Below, in pieces: positions 44,062-53,605 of a stretch of 64,000 bases of DNA. A program made the translations under genes and the position numbers. Numbering within the stretch: position 1 is the first letter of the stretch; every line of letters begins with the position of its first letter. The notes under the pieces are model-generated. The model saw only the letters and a program-made list of their open reading frames with translations, was not told the origin of the DNA and searched no databases. The stretch comes from Halobacillus salinarum (GTDB lineage Bacteria > Bacillota > Bacilli > Bacillales > Halobacillaceae), in assembly GCF_022919095.1 (NCBI RefSeq), contig NZ_CP095073.1, positions 2,046,001 through 2,110,000 on the forward strand, given 5' to 3'.

Positions 44062-46337
44062 GAGGAAAACTGCACCTGCCTCTGGCTGCCATGGCCGGAG
44101 GGGCAGTTTTTGCCTCAACAGGGGAAATTGGAAAATTTGTGTGTATTGGCGTTCTAACGATGATTTTTTTTAGAGTGCGAAGAATGTGGAGAATTTTTTT
44201 ATTATCCTCATTCCTTTGTTTCGGTTATTGGTATTTCGCCCCGGCAGAAAAAACCTCACTTAATCTCACTCCCCACCTTATTACAGGTACTATTTCTTCA
44301 GGAATCACAGAGACCGACCAATCCATCCAAGTCATTTTAACAAAAGATAATAAAAACCCAGTCGAAAAAGTCCAACTTACGTATTTCAAAGAACAAATGG
44401 ATGCTCTCTATTTAGAAAAGCTGCAGAATCAATGGAAATACGGAGCTGCATGTACCATTTATTCGTCAGAGGAAGAAGTGAAGGAGGCAAGGAATCCTGG
44501 TGAATTTGATTTTCGGCATTATTTAGCCCGGCAACAAATTTATTCTCAAGTGGTTATTACTAAAGATATACGTATGAGCTGTAAAGGAAGCTCATGGCTG
44601 CAATATTTGTTTGAGCAAAGAAACCGAATGGAATTTACAGTGAAAAATGCAGTTTCGACTACAGCTTATCCATGGATTAAAGCTCTAATATTTGGAGAAA
44701 CCGATGAATTAGATAAGGATACGCTTGAGTGGTTCCGAGAATGGGGTCTCTCCCATTTATTAGCTATATCCGGACTCCACATCGGATTATTTCTCACTCT
44801 GTTTATGCTGCTTTTTTACCGCACGGGCATTGCTTCAATGGAACAAGTACGTTTCAGTCTTATCTGCATTCTGCCAGCCTATTCCTTTATTGCAGGGGGA
44901 GCTCCTTCTGTACTCAGGGCAAGTCTTATGGGAGTGATCGCCCTCCTTTTAGCACAAGCAGGTTTGAGAATGGCCGTTACTGATATTCTGTCAATCACAG
45001 CCATTGTCCTCTTAATTGCTTCACCTGATATGCTGCAGCAACCAGGATTTCAGTTTTCTTTCCTCGTAACCTTTGCATTGATTTTTTCCTCGAAAATCTT
45101 TCTTCAAGAGCAAAACTTTCTCACACTCTCTGCGAAAATCTGCCTGATTAGTCAGCTCTGTGTCTTGCCTTTGCAAGTGCATTACTTTTATGAATGCAAC
45201 CCGTTATCTCTGCTGGCTAATTTGCTGCTTGTCCCCTATTTTTCTTTTCTGCTTCTTCCAATATCCCTCCTGCTTGTGCTCCAGGCATTTATTTTTCCAA
45301 AAATCGCATTCGTTTTCTCTACTCTCACTTTTAGCTGTCATACCCAGTTGCTTAACTATATTGAAATTTTGAGCTCTAAGGTGTTATTTCAATGGACGAT
45401 TGGCGCGATTCCAACTCCATGGATCCTAGTGTTTTCGGGGTCTTTTGTTATGATGATGATTTTTTGGAGCAGGAGAAAGCTGAAGCTTACGTTTTACCTG
45501 GCCGTAGTGTGCTGTTCAGTATTGATTGTATATTCAAGTCTGCCTTACTTCTCCAGTCAAGGTACAGTTACGATGCTTGACATTGGCCAAGGGGACACTT
45601 TTGTAATTGAGCTCCCATTTCGAAGGGGAGTGATGATGATCGATGCAGCGGGACCGCCGATTTTTACTGAAAATAAAACAAGGACAGAAGAAATGGTGAT
45701 CGCTCCTTTTTTAAAATCGAGAGGCATTTCACACTTGGATGCCATGCTTGTGTCTCATCATGATTGGGACCACAACGGCAGTGTTTCTCCTATACTCCAT
45801 GATTTTACAGTAGACCGGCTCATCGTAAGCCCTTATTACAAATTCGAAAAGAAACAAGGTCCGAAAGTTGAGGTCAACCGAGTGAAAGCAGGTGACAAAT
45901 TTTCTATTCAAGGACAGCAGTTTTCAGTCCTCGAGCCCGATCGGGAAGCTTCTTCAACAAATGATAATTCTGTAGTGCTGCTGACTAAACTGGGTGGGAA
46001 ATTGTGGATGTTCACGGGCGATTCATCGGTAGAGAAGGAAGAGGAAATGGTCAGAAATGGATCGAATCTCGATGTGGATGTATTAAAGGTTGGACACCAT
46101 GGCAGCCATACTTCTACTTCAGAAGAATGGCTTGAAGCCTTGACTCCTGAAATTGCCCTTATTTCTGCAGGCGAACATAATCGCTACGGACATCCCCATC
46201 AAGACGTCATTAACAAGCTTAAAGACATGGGCATCATCATCTGGAGAACAGATCAACATGGTGCTGTACAGTATAAATTCTCAGGTGGAGAAGGAACGTT
46301 TTATCCGTTTCTTTCGTATAATGCGAGCAGAGAATAA
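44058..46337 (+). CDS. comEC: Competence DNA channel ComEC/Rec2
   Basis: ComEC forms the membrane channel for single-stranded DNA uptake. The 759-residue protein has N-terminal membrane segments (about 8-60), an OB-like domain (about 75-190, DUF4131), the core Competence domain with about seven more membrane segments (about 220-490, LLAISGLHIGLFLTLFM and GGAPSVLRAS), and a C-terminal metallo-beta-lactamase domain (about 500-750) with VSHHDWDHNGS, FTGDSS, LKVGHHGSHTS and ISAGEHNRYGHPH. The metal ligands of the lactamase domain look complete, which fits a nuclease role in strand degradation. ATG 44058 overlaps comEB. Confidence 0.95.
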   Translation: MRGKLHLPLAAMAGGAVFASTGEIGKFVCIGVLTMIFFRVRRMWRIFLLSSFLCFGYWYFAPAEKTSLNLTPHLITGTISSGITETDQSIQVILTKDNKNPVEKVQLTYFKEQMDALYLEKLQNQWKYGAACTIYSSEEEVKEARNPGEFDFRHYLARQQIYSQVVITKDIRMSCKGSSWLQYLFEQRNRMEFTVKNAVSTTAYPWIKALIFGETDELDKDTLEWFREWGLSHLLAISGLHIGLFLTLFMLLFYRTGIASMEQVRFSLICILPAYSFIAGGAPSVLRASLMGVIALLLAQAGLRMAVTDILSITAIVLLIASPDMLQQPGFQFSFLVTFALIFSSKIFLQEQNFLTLSAKICLISQLCVLPLQVHYFYECNPLSLLANLLLVPYFSFLLLPISLLLVLQAFIFPKIAFVFSTLTFSCHTQLLNYIEILSSKVLFQWTIGAIPTPWILVFSGSFVMMMIFWSRRKLKLTFYLAVVCCSVLIVYSSLPYFSSQGTVTMLDIGQGDTFVIELPFRRGVMMIDAAGPPIFTENKTRTEEMVIAPFLKSRGISHLDAMLVSHHDWDHNGSVSPILHDFTVDRLIVSPYYKFEKKQGPKVEVNRVKAGDKFSIQGQQFSVLEPDREASSTNDNSVVLLTKLGGKLWMFTGDSSVEKEEEMVRNGSNLDVDVLKVGHHGSHTSTSEEWLEALTPEIALISAGEHNRYGHPHQDVINKLKDMGIIIWRTDQHGAVQYKFSGGEGTFYPFLSYNASRE

Positions 46338-46362
46338 AAAAAGACTGCAGATCGACGCAGTC
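46334..46362 (-). terminator. Terminator of yqzM
   Basis: On the minus strand AGACTGCG and CTGCAGTCT pair around TCGAT and are followed by seven T. It lies beyond the yqzM stop and overlaps the last bases of comEC. Confidence 0.65.
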
Positions 46363-46382
46363 TCGGGTACTTTCCTTCAATT

Positions 46383-46514
46383 TTAGCTGAAGATTGAAAA
46401 AATCACGCCTATAAAGAAAATTACAAAGAAGAAAAGAAATGATAGACCAAAACCTAAACCAGAATCAATAATATCGTTTGTTTTGGATTGAATATCTTTC
46501 TTAAATTCGTTCAT
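46383..46514 (-). CDS. yqzM: YqzM family small membrane protein
   Basis: A 43-residue protein, MNEFKKDIQSKTNDIIDSG, then GLGFGLSFLFFFVIFFIGVI and a short end. It has a polar N-terminus and one C-terminal membrane segment (about 20-40). The N-terminus, length and position between comEC and holA on the opposite strand match YqzM of B. subtilis (44 residues). ATG 46514 (minus) has AGGAGGGG upstream at good spacing. Function is unknown. A terminator follows. Confidence 0.88.
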   Translation of the reverse strand: MNEFKKDIQSKTNDIIDSGLGFGLSFLFFFVIFFIGVIFSIFS

Positions 46515-46859
46515 TGTTACCCCTCCTATATGTCTAACCCTAAGTATAAGCGATTACAAGGTTAAAATCTACATTCTGCTTGAATGAATTTAAAAAATCC
46601 TCAGATTGAATCCATTGCCTCAGCTAGCAAGACTTGTCACAGATAATTCTTGATTTAGCGGCCACACTATAGATGTGGGTAACAATATCGTCCTCTCCGA
46701 CAGCGTCCGGGGCTCTCGAGAAGGCGTTTATATAGATTTCATTACGGCGGCGTACAATTTTGACAATGCTACCATTCAACAATAAAATGGTGTCACAACA
46801 TCCATTTGGGTTGTACGCTCCGTATTTCTTTTTTGGATTGGAAAGGAATTTATTCAAGC
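46515..46859. other. 345-base intergenic stretch between yqzM and holA, no supported gene
   Basis: The stretch holds the divergent upstream regions of yqzM and holA. A minus-strand frame (46624 to about 46870) has no ribosome site and no recognisable domain, and runs into the start of holA. No clear -10/-35 pair for holA was found. Confidence 0.5.
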
Positions 46860-47879
46860 ATGGCGAACCAAAATCACTCACACGTACACTTATTATATGG
46901 GCTTGAGGATTATCTCATTCAGGAAAATAAGAAGAAACTTATAGAAAAAACGTTATCTAAAGAAGATCGTGAATTTAACCTTTCCCAATATGATCTTGAG
47001 GAAACGCCGGTCGAAGAGGTAATTACAGACGCGGAAACTTTCCCTTTTCTTGGCGATAAGAAAGTGGTGGTTGCCTATCACCCCGTTTTTTTAAAAGCCA
47101 AACCGGACAAGCTTCCCATCGAACATGACCTCGATGTATTAACCAATTATTTAGAAAATCCTGCTGATTATACAAAATTAATACTTATTGCTCCTTATGA
47201 AAAACTTGACGAACGAAAGAAACTGTTTAAACTCTTTAAGAAGAGCGGAGAAGTTATTTCTTGTCAGCCAGTTCGAGAATGGGAAATTGACAAGTGGATC
47301 GATTCCTTGGCAGCTGAACTACATATTCATATACCTGAGGACCTTCATGAACTTTTCTCAAACGAAGTGGGAACAAATCTGATGACCTTAAGAAGGGAAA
47401 TGGAGAAGCTTGCTTTGAATGTAGGAAAAGGAGGTACTGTGACTCGCGAATTAGCAGAGCAGCTGCTTTCCCATAGTGCAGAATCATCTGGATTAAAGCT
47501 CGTAGATGCAGTGATGGAAAGAAATTTAGCCAGAGCCATTGGAATCTATAATGACTTGGTAAAAATAAATGAAGAACCAATAGCCTTAACCGCGCTGCTT
47601 GCTTCTCAGTTCAGAAATATCAGCCAGGCTAAAACCTTGAAAAGCAAAGGGTATGCAGAAAAACAAATGAAAACATACATTAAAGCTCATCCATATGTCA
47701 TTAAAATGGCATTAAAGCGAGAGCGTTTTTTCACTCAGAAAGAATTAGAGGAAATAATGAATCAGCTTGCTGAAACAGACTATGTATTAAAACAGGGAAA
47801 AATGGAAAAATCCCTTGCCTTTGAGTTACTTCTGTACCGGCTCATCCATATTAAACAAACGGAATCAGCCCAAATTTAA
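46860..47879 (+). CDS. holA: DNA polymerase III subunit delta
   Basis: HolA is the clamp-loader subunit that opens the beta sliding clamp. The 339-residue product begins MANQNHSHVHLLYGLEDYLI, has the delta N-terminal domain (about 15-140, FPFLGDKKVVVAYHP), the middle helical domain and the C-terminal collar domain (ALLASQFRNISQAKTLKSKG, KMEKSLAFELLLYRLIH). ATG 46860 is chosen because the protein then aligns with YqeN (347); AAAGGAA lies about 12 bases upstream, which is long. A longer in-frame start at 46806 adds unrelated residues. Confidence 0.94.
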   Translation: MANQNHSHVHLLYGLEDYLIQENKKKLIEKTLSKEDREFNLSQYDLEETPVEEVITDAETFPFLGDKKVVVAYHPVFLKAKPDKLPIEHDLDVLTNYLENPADYTKLILIAPYEKLDERKKLFKLFKKSGEVISCQPVREWEIDKWIDSLAAELHIHIPEDLHELFSNEVGTNLMTLRREMEKLALNVGKGGTVTRELAEQLLSHSAESSGLKLVDAVMERNLARAIGIYNDLVKINEEPIALTALLASQFRNISQAKTLKSKGYAEKQMKTYIKAHPYVIKMALKRERFFTQKELEEIMNQLAETDYVLKQGKMEKSLAFELLLYRLIHIKQTESAQI

Positions 47880-47939
47880 AATAAGAAAGCTTCAGCTTGT
47901 AAAGAAACCCGTGTTTTTCTGCAAATTTTTTCTTACCGA

Positions 47940-48019
47940 AAGGAGCGATTGCCACTCCTGCGGAAGAATGAGTGAGCCGAGATCGCCGAGCGTGGGTTTC
48001 GCGAGAGACCTCGCTCCTT
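47940..48019. repeat. 80-base dispersed-repeat-like element with 9-base terminal inverted repeats
   Basis: AAGGAGCGA at 47940-47948 and TCGCTCCTT at 48011-48019 are perfect inverted ends. The interior is GC-rich compared with its surroundings and contains ACTCCTGCGGAAG and ATGAGTGAGCCGAGA, which resemble a GC-rich non-coding repeat family I recall from intergenic regions of Bacillaceae genomes. A genome-wide copy count is needed for certainty. Confidence 0.55.
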
Positions 48020-48039
48020 GGTATGCTTTAAAGACAGAA

Positions 48040-48400
48040 AAAGACTCTCCTTCACCTCGCTCACCCTAGCTGGATGGAGGAGAGTCTTCTTCATGTTCTG
48101 ACAGGCAGCTGTCATCAGCGCCTGTTCCTTTACTTTTTCTTTTCCACGCAAACGGCAGTAACGCAGCCCATGCGTTCCTTTGAAGCTGCGAAGCTTCGCT
48201 CCACTTTTTCTTTTCTCATTCTATAAATCCTTTTCCCTCATTAATCCCAGTTCAAGCGAACCTGCTCTTTGGCATCCTCCCACATATGGTGATAAATGGT
48301 TTTCTGGCACAAATTCTTCCATCGTTACGATTTTCATTTCATTTTGTCGCACTTTTCTTGATTGAAACAAAAAATCAGGCTGCCGACTTTCTCGACAACC
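48040..48400 (-). mobile_element. Decayed transposase remnant, IS1182-like
   Basis: Two fragments of one transposase lie on the minus strand in the right order. The N-terminal piece (about 48300-48375) reads FQSRKVRQNEMKIVTMEEF then VPENHL, like the start of IS1182-family transposases. The C-terminal piece (about 48060-48175) reads HGLRYCRLRGKEKVKEQAL then MTAACQNMKK, like their end. The catalytic middle (over 300 codons) is deleted, so it is inactive. Hairpins flank it: AAGACTCTCCT with AGGAGAGTCTT (48041-48088), and CAGGCTGCCGAC with its near complement (48377-48402). Family assignment is from motif memory; the transposase nature is more certain than the family. Confidence 0.7.
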
Positions 48401-48433
48401 TGAAGCTTCAGCTATAATAAGTTGAAGATTTTT

Positions 48434-48466
48434 AAATGAAAAACGATCCTCTAAGTAGCAGGATCG
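48434..48466 (-). terminator. Terminator of rpsT
   Basis: On the minus strand CGATCCT and AGGATCG pair around a 9-base loop, followed by TTTTTCATTT. It lies 24 bases after the rpsT stop. Confidence 0.8.
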
Positions 48467-48489
48467 CATGTTGGTCATAAATGGAATCA

Positions 48490-48750
48490 TTATAATGCGT
48501 TGACTTTTTTAGCCAGACGAGATTTTTGGCGATTTCCGTTATTTTTGTGCAGAGCACCGCGTTTGACAGCTTTGTCAATTTTCTTAACAGCAGTCTGAAG
48601 GGCATCTTTTGCATTTTCCTTATCGTTAGATGCTGTAAGCTTCTCAACACGTTTAACTGAAGTACGCATATCAGATTTAAAAGCTTGGTTAAGTGCATAA
48701 GCTTCGTGGTTTACGCGTACACGTTTTTTCGCTGATTTAATGTTAGGCAT
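48490..48750 (-). CDS. rpsT: 30S ribosomal protein S20
   Basis: S20 binds 16S rRNA in the body of the 30S subunit. The 86-residue, strongly basic protein starts MPNIKSAKKRVRVNHEAYA and contains FKSDMRTSVKRVEKL and the typical end GALHKNNGNRQKSRLAKKV. ATG 48750 (minus) has AGGAGGTG 6 bases upstream; the frame extends further upstream but without a ribosome site. It has its own promoter and terminator, and is divergent from gpr, as in B. subtilis. Confidence 0.97.
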   Translation of the reverse strand: MPNIKSAKKRVRVNHEAYALNQAFKSDMRTSVKRVEKLTASNDKENAKDALQTAVKKIDKAVKRGALHKNNGNRQKSRLAKKVNAL

Positions 48751-48803
48751 GGGTTCACCTCCTAGATAAAAACAAAAAGACTGATTCATATCGAACAAGA
48801 GAC

Positions 48804-48832
48804 ATTTTACCAAAGCAACGGCGTGTTTTCAA
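48804..48832 (-). promoter_or_regulatory. Predicted SigA promoter of rpsT
   Basis: On the minus strand TTGAAA (48832-48827) and TAAAAT (48809-48804) are 17 bases apart, about 55 bases before the rpsT start. Confidence 0.65.
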
Positions 48833-48861
48833 TAGGTTTGTTAAACTAGAGCCTCTCGTTT

Positions 48862-48890
48862 GCATAGTTTTCCTTCTTTAGGGAGAAGAT
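48862..48890 (+). promoter_or_regulatory. Possible SigF/SigG promoter of gpr
   Basis: GCATA at 48862-48866 fits the forespore -35 (GYWTA), and GGGAGAAGAT at 48881-48890 resembles the GG-rich forespore -10, with 14 bases between. The start would fall very close to the gpr ribosome site, leaving a short leader. Confidence 0.35.
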
Positions 48891-48913
48891 TGGCTTAAGG
48901 AGGGATTTATTAA

Positions 48914-50005
48914 ATGAGTAGAGATGAACATTATTCCGTTCGGACCGACTTAGCTTTAGAAGCGCAAGAAATACATGTGCAAAACGATGCTTCTTCTTCG
49001 GATACAGACGGTGTCCAAGTGATGGAAAAGGAAATTCACGATATAAAAACTACGTACGTAACACTGGATGAATCTGGTGCTGAAAGAATCGGAAAAAAAC
49101 CTGGCCATTATATTACACTGGAATCTCAAGCAATTCGGAAACAAGATACTAAACTACAAATGAATTTAGCGAAAGTTGTATCTGGTCAGCTTCGTAAAAT
49201 CCTTACTGACAGCGGAGTGACCGATCAGGATCGATGCTTAATTGTAGGTTTAGGCAATCATCTTGTTACTCCTGATGCATTAGGTCCTTTAGTGACGGAA
49301 AAAGTACTTGTTACCAGCCACCTCTTTGAACTACAGCCGGAAACCGTCCAGGAAGGCTATCGCTCTGTTTCGGCGGTATCTCCTGGCGTAATGGGGACGA
49401 CCGGAATTGAAACGAGTGATATGGTACATGGGATCATTGAAGAGACAAAACCAGACTTTGTGATTGTAATTGATGCTTTGGCATCCAGATCCATCAACAG
49501 AATTAATGCAACGATTCAAATATCCGACACTGGCATACATCCAGGCTCAGGAGTAGGAAATAAACGTAAGGAAATTAGTAAGGAAACCTACCAAGTTCCG
49601 GTGATCTCTATCGGGGTTCCGACCGTAGTAGATGCTGTAACGATTACGAGTGACACGATCGATTATGTGCTTAAACACTTTGGTAGAGAGTGGAAAGAAA
49701 AAGACCGTCCCGGTCAAGCTCTATCACCAGCTTTAAACCCGTTTGAAAGAAAAACCTTGACGGAGGAAGATCATCCGAACGAAGAACAATCCAAGGCTGT
49801 ACTAGGGATGTTTGGACAATTAGAAGAAGCAGAAAAGAAACAGCTTATCAAGGAAGTATTAACCCCTTTAGGGCATAATTTAATGGTTACACCTAAAGAA
49901 GTAGACACATTTATCAATGATATGGCTCATGTCATTGCATCTGGAATTAATGGTGCGTTACATCCGGGAATTGAGGATGGAGAGGCCCAGTCGTACTCTA
50001 GGTAA
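48914..50005 (+). CDS. gpr: Germination protease Gpr
   Basis: Gpr is the spore endoprotease (family A25) that degrades small acid-soluble proteins at germination. The 363-residue proenzyme has the N-terminal propeptide region followed by [10 protein letters not shown] (about 8-17), the site region for autoprocessing, and the conserved core [17 protein letters not shown] (about 104-120), ATGIE-like [14 protein letters not shown] and [13 protein letters not shown], with the conserved Asp residues. The C-terminus [14 protein letters not shown] is typical. ATG 48914 follows AAGGAGGG. Expression in the forespore is expected. Confidence 0.96.
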   Translation: MSRDEHYSVRTDLALEAQEIHVQNDASSSDTDGVQVMEKEIHDIKTTYVTLDESGAERIGKKPGHYITLESQAIRKQDTKLQMNLAKVVSGQLRKILTDSGVTDQDRCLIVGLGNHLVTPDALGPLVTEKVLVTSHLFELQPETVQEGYRSVSAVSPGVMGTTGIETSDMVHGIIEETKPDFVIVIDALASRSINRINATIQISDTGIHPGSGVGNKRKEISKETYQVPVISIGVPTVVDAVTITSDTIDYVLKHFGREWKEKDRPGQALSPALNPFERKTLTEEDHPNEEQSKAVLGMFGQLEEAEKKQLIKEVLTPLGHNLMVTPKEVDTFINDMAHVIASGINGALHPGIEDGEAQSYSR

Positions 50006-50098
50006 TGGAATAAAAAAGTAGAGCCATTTCGTTCTATCTTTTTCCTCACTCACATATCTTTTAATAGATTGAGTTTTGAGTGAGGAGAGGATCTACAT

Positions 50099-51256
50099 AT
50101 GCCACACTATCCGAAGTGGAAACAAAAGCGGCCGAACCGAATTAGAAGGTGGACAACTTGGTTTGGTGCCGCAATTTCTATACTCCTATTACTCTTTATA
50201 GGAATCGGCTTCTTAACAGGTGCTAAAACCACCTACCGGATTTATTCAGATACGATTCAAGGATGGACAACTCAATTAAAGGGAAGTTCCTTTATCTATT
50301 TATTTGAAATGGAAAACCGTCTCTTTGCAGGTGCACATCCAGAAGGGGAAAACTTTCCTGGGCTCTCAAGGCTCTCTTTTCAGTTATTAACGAGTCTTAC
50401 ACCAAATGATCCAAGGAGCCTCTTGGGCAGAGAAATTCCTGGTTTATCCTCGTATAATAGCGAGATTATCATTGCTGGGGAAGGAACGGACTATACGACT
50501 CTGCCTATAGAATCTAAAGCTCCCATTGACGTTGTCCAAAAAGATCGAGATGCGGTTGGAGGGGAAGAACCTTCACAGCCGGAAGAACAAAAGAAAAACA
50601 AACAGGAAGCCAAAGTATTCATCTATAATACGCACAATCGGGAATCGTTTCTTCCTCAGCTCCCTAAAGGAACATCATCAGATGAGGCATACAGCGGCAA
50701 AGTAAACGTGTCGTTAATCAGCAAAAGAATTGCAGATGATCTTGAAAAACACGGCATTGGGGCTGCAGTGGATCATACGGATTTTTCAAACGTATTGAAG
50801 CAAAAAGGAATGGAATATTATCAGTCCTATGATGCCTCCAGACCGGTTGTAAAGGAAGCCATGAATCAAAACAAATCTCTGCAGTATTTCTTTGACATTC
50901 ACAGAGATAGCCTTCCGCATGATGTGACGACAACGACCATTGATGGAAAAAATTATGCCCGAATTATCTTTGTTATTGGAGCTGAAAATAAGAATTATGA
51001 GAAAAACTTAAAGCTTGCCTCGGAGCTTCACAAGCGGATTGAGAAAAATTATCCAGGTTTAAGCCGTGGGGTTATTACAAAGAGAGGCTCCGGTGTTAAT
51101 GGCATTTATAACCAGGATTTAAATCAAAATGCGATCCTTTTTGAAGTAGGCGGTCTTGGAAATAACCTTGATGAACTGTATAGAACAGCAGATGTTATGG
51201 CAGAAGTCTTTAGTGACTACTATTTTGATGCTGAAAAGGTTTCTAAGAATTCCTAA
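50099..51256 (+). CDS. spoIIP: Stage II sporulation protein P (peptidoglycan hydrolase)
   Basis: SpoIIP is an amidase and endopeptidase that works with SpoIID and SpoIIM in septal wall thinning and engulfment. The 385-residue product has a cytoplasmic basic N-terminus, one membrane segment (about 20-42, FGAAISILLLLFIGIGFLTG), a linker, and the catalytic domain from about 180. Zinc-ligand motifs: IYNTHNRESFLPQL (H and E, about 176-189), FDIHRDSLP (H, about 263) and NAILFEVGGLGNN (E, about 343). ATG 50099 follows GAGGAGAGG. It follows gpr as in B. subtilis. Confidence 0.95.
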   Translation: MPHYPKWKQKRPNRIRRWTTWFGAAISILLLLFIGIGFLTGAKTTYRIYSDTIQGWTTQLKGSSFIYLFEMENRLFAGAHPEGENFPGLSRLSFQLLTSLTPNDPRSLLGREIPGLSSYNSEIIIAGEGTDYTTLPIESKAPIDVVQKDRDAVGGEEPSQPEEQKKNKQEAKVFIYNTHNRESFLPQLPKGTSSDEAYSGKVNVSLISKRIADDLEKHGIGAAVDHTDFSNVLKQKGMEYYQSYDASRPVVKEAMNQNKSLQYFFDIHRDSLPHDVTTTTIDGKNYARIIFVIGAENKNYEKNLKLASELHKRIEKNYPGLSRGVITKRGSGVNGIYNQDLNQNAILFEVGGLGNNLDELYRTADVMAEVFSDYYFDAEKVSKNS

Positions 51257-51276
51257 ATTCAAAAGGGGGAGAACGT

Positions 51277-51615
51277 ATGAAATGGCTGCTCATGGTTTTG
51301 TTAAGCCTTACATTGTTTGTGACGGGCGCATTCGTCGGCATACACCAAAATTCTCAAAAATATAAAGAAGAGACAGCAGCTGTTTCCCAACATGAAAATA
51401 AACAATCCTCAGTCAAATCAACAGCGGAAATTTCTGCAAAGACAGATAAAAAAGAAGCTGAAGAAAAGCCGGGGGAACAGACCTGTGTAGACCAAAAGCA
51501 GGAGAAGCGTTCTGCCCCTTTCATCGTGAAAATAGCGGTAGGACTTGGAGAAGGTGTTTCCGCTTGTTTTGATATGGTTGTTCTCATCCTGTCCCAGTTT
51601 ATCCACGCGGGGTAA
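51277..51615 (+). CDS. yqxA: YqxA family (DUF3679) protein
   Basis: A 112-residue protein with an N-terminal hydrophobic segment (MKWLLMVLLSLTLFVTGAFVG), a charged low-complexity middle (about 28-75) and a C-terminal amphipathic helix (IAVGLGEGVSACFDMVVLILSQFIH). B. subtilis yqxA stands between spoIIP and lepA, exactly here; function unknown. ATG 51277 has AGGGGGAGAA upstream. It lies 20 bases after spoIIP and is probably co-transcribed, so it may be sporulation-expressed. Confidence 0.85.
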   Translation: MKWLLMVLLSLTLFVTGAFVGIHQNSQKYKEETAAVSQHENKQSSVKSTAEISAKTDKKEAEEKPGEQTCVDQKQEKRSAPFIVKIAVGLGEGVSACFDMVVLILSQFIHAG

Positions 51616-51650
51616 AACAAATCTTTTTCGTTATACGTATGCGATCACGA

Positions 51651-51679
51651 TTGAATCTTCTTGCTCCTATTGCTATAAT
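51651..51679 (+). promoter_or_regulatory. Predicted SigA promoter of lepA
   Basis: TTGAAT at 51651-51656 and TATAAT at 51674-51679 are 17 bases apart, 40 bases before the lepA start. Confidence 0.75.
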
Positions 51680-51718
51680 CAGGCTAGCTATCTGTGCCGA
51701 ATTCAGTAGGAGTGATGT

Positions 51719-53536
51719 ATGTTGACAAAATCATTTAATCAGGAAAGGGTGCGCAATTTTTCGATTATCGCCCATATCGATCATGGGAAGTCGACGCTTG
51801 CGGATCGTATCCTTGAAAAAACCAATGCACTTTCCCAACGGGAAATGAAGGAACAGTTTCTCGATGCCATGGACCTTGAAAGGGAACGTGGAATTACGAT
51901 TAAATTAAACGCCGTACAGTTAAATTATAAAGCGAAGGATAATGAGGATTATACTTTTCATTTAATTGATACCCCCGGACACGTAGACTTTACATATGAA
52001 GTCTCTCGTAGTTTGGCTGCCTGTGAAGGGGCCATTTTAGTTGTTGATGCGGCTCAGGGAATTGAAGCGCAGACGCTTGCGAACGTCTACCTTGCTTTAG
52101 AAAATGATCTTGAGATTATTCCAGTCATCAATAAAATAGATCTTCCTGGAGCTGACCCTGAACGTATTAAACAGGAGATAGAAGATGTCATCGGAATTGA
52201 TGCTTCAGAAGCGATTCTTGCTTCTGCTAAAGAGGGAATAGGAATCGACGAAATTCTTGAACGAATTGTAAGTGATATCCCAGCACCTGCAGGAGACCCT
52301 GTCAAGCCTACAAAAGGGCTTATTTTTGACTCGTTATATGATACTTACCGCGGGGTAGTTGCTTACACATGTGTCAGAGAAGGATCGATTAAAGTCGGCG
52401 ACCGGATTAAAATGATGGCTACAGGGAAGGAATTTGAAGTGAATGAAGTAGGTGTATTTAAACCAACTCCTACTTCCCTTAAAGAACTCCATGTAGGAGA
52501 TGTCGGCTATTTAACAGCTTCCATTAAGAACATTGGTGATACTCAAGTTGGGGATACCATCACATTAGCAAACAATCCGGCGGAGCAGCCGCTTCTTGGT
52601 TACAAAAAGCTGAATCCAATGGTTTTCTGCGGGCTGTACCCGGTAGATGCCAACAATTACAATGACCTACGTGATGCGCTTGAGCGTCTTGAGTTGAATG
52701 ATTCTTCGCTTCAATATGAAGCAGAAACTTCACAGGCACTGGGCTTTGGCTTCAGGTGCGGATTCCTTGGAATGCTGCATATGGAGATTATCCAGGAGCG
52801 GATTGAACGTGAATACAAAATTGATTTAATCACCACCGCTCCCAGTGTTATCTACCAGGTGAAGCTGACCGATGGAGAGGAAATCAAGGTTGATAACCCA
52901 TCCATGATGCCGGACAACCAGAAGCTTCAAGAAGTCCAGGAGCCGTTTGTAAAAGCTACCATTATGGTACCGAATGACTATGTTGGTCCAGTGATGGAAA
53001 TTTGTCAGCGTAAGCGCGGCAATTTTATGGATATGCAGTACCTCGATGATAACCGGGTGAACATCGTTTATGAAATCCCGCTTTCTGAAATCGTTTATGA
53101 CTTCTTTGATTCTCTTAAGTCCCAGACGAAGGGCTATGCTTCCTTTGATTATGAGTTAATCGGCTATAAACCGTCCAACCTTGTAAAAATGGATATCCTG
53201 CTTAATGGAGATACGATCGATGCTTTGTCTTTTATTGTCCATAGAGATTTTGCTTATGAGCGCGGTAAATTGATCGCTGAAAAACTGAAGGAACTGATTC
53301 CAAGGCAGCAGTTTGAAGTACCTGTGCAGGCTGCGATCGGAAATAAGATCATTGCAAGAACTACGATAAAAGCAATGCGGAAAAATGTTCTTTCCAAGTG
53401 CTACGGAGGCGATATTTCGCGAAAGCGCAAACTTCTTGAAAAACAAAAAGAAGGAAAAAAGCGAATGAAAATGGTGGGCTCAGTAGAGGTCCCTCAAGAA
53501 GCCTTTATGTCTGTGCTTGAAATTAACGACGATTGA
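51719..53536 (+). CDS. lepA: Translation factor LepA (EF4) GTPase
   Basis: LepA is a ribosome-associated GTPase acting in 30S maturation and translation under stress. The 605-residue product shows G1 [13 protein letters not shown] (about 17-29), G3 [10 protein letters not shown] (about 81-90), G4 INKIDLP (about 135), EF-G-like domains II, III and V, and the LepA-specific C-terminal domain with [19 protein letters not shown] and [15 protein letters not shown]. Domain IV of EF-G is absent, as usual. ATG 51719 follows AGGAGTG. The N-terminus is a few residues shorter than in B. subtilis (612). Confidence 0.97.
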   Translation: MLTKSFNQERVRNFSIIAHIDHGKSTLADRILEKTNALSQREMKEQFLDAMDLERERGITIKLNAVQLNYKAKDNEDYTFHLIDTPGHVDFTYEVSRSLAACEGAILVVDAAQGIEAQTLANVYLALENDLEIIPVINKIDLPGADPERIKQEIEDVIGIDASEAILASAKEGIGIDEILERIVSDIPAPAGDPVKPTKGLIFDSLYDTYRGVVAYTCVREGSIKVGDRIKMMATGKEFEVNEVGVFKPTPTSLKELHVGDVGYLTASIKNIGDTQVGDTITLANNPAEQPLLGYKKLNPMVFCGLYPVDANNYNDLRDALERLELNDSSLQYEAETSQALGFGFRCGFLGMLHMEIIQERIEREYKIDLITTAPSVIYQVKLTDGEEIKVDNPSMMPDNQKLQEVQEPFVKATIMVPNDYVGPVMEICQRKRGNFMDMQYLDDNRVNIVYEIPLSEIVYDFFDSLKSQTKGYASFDYELIGYKPSNLVKMDILLNGDTIDALSFIVHRDFAYERGKLIAEKLKELIPRQQFEVPVQAAIGNKIIARTTIKAMRKNVLSKCYGGDISRKRKLLEKQKEGKKRMKMVGSVEVPQEAFMSVLEINDD

Positions 53537-53605
53537 TACTTTTGAAAAATGTGGCCGCAGGAGATCATCTCTTGCGGTTTTCCTTATGAAAGGGTGAGAG
53601 ACATC

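Noticed and set aside
46624-46881. Minus-strand 85-codon frame between yqzM and holA
   Set aside because: No ribosome site at any possible start, overlap with the holA start, and no recognisable domain. Kept only as a note on the gap.
50020-50055. Possible terminator after gpr
   Set aside because: The arms around GTAGAG and TTCTAT contain mismatches and no convincing stem forms.
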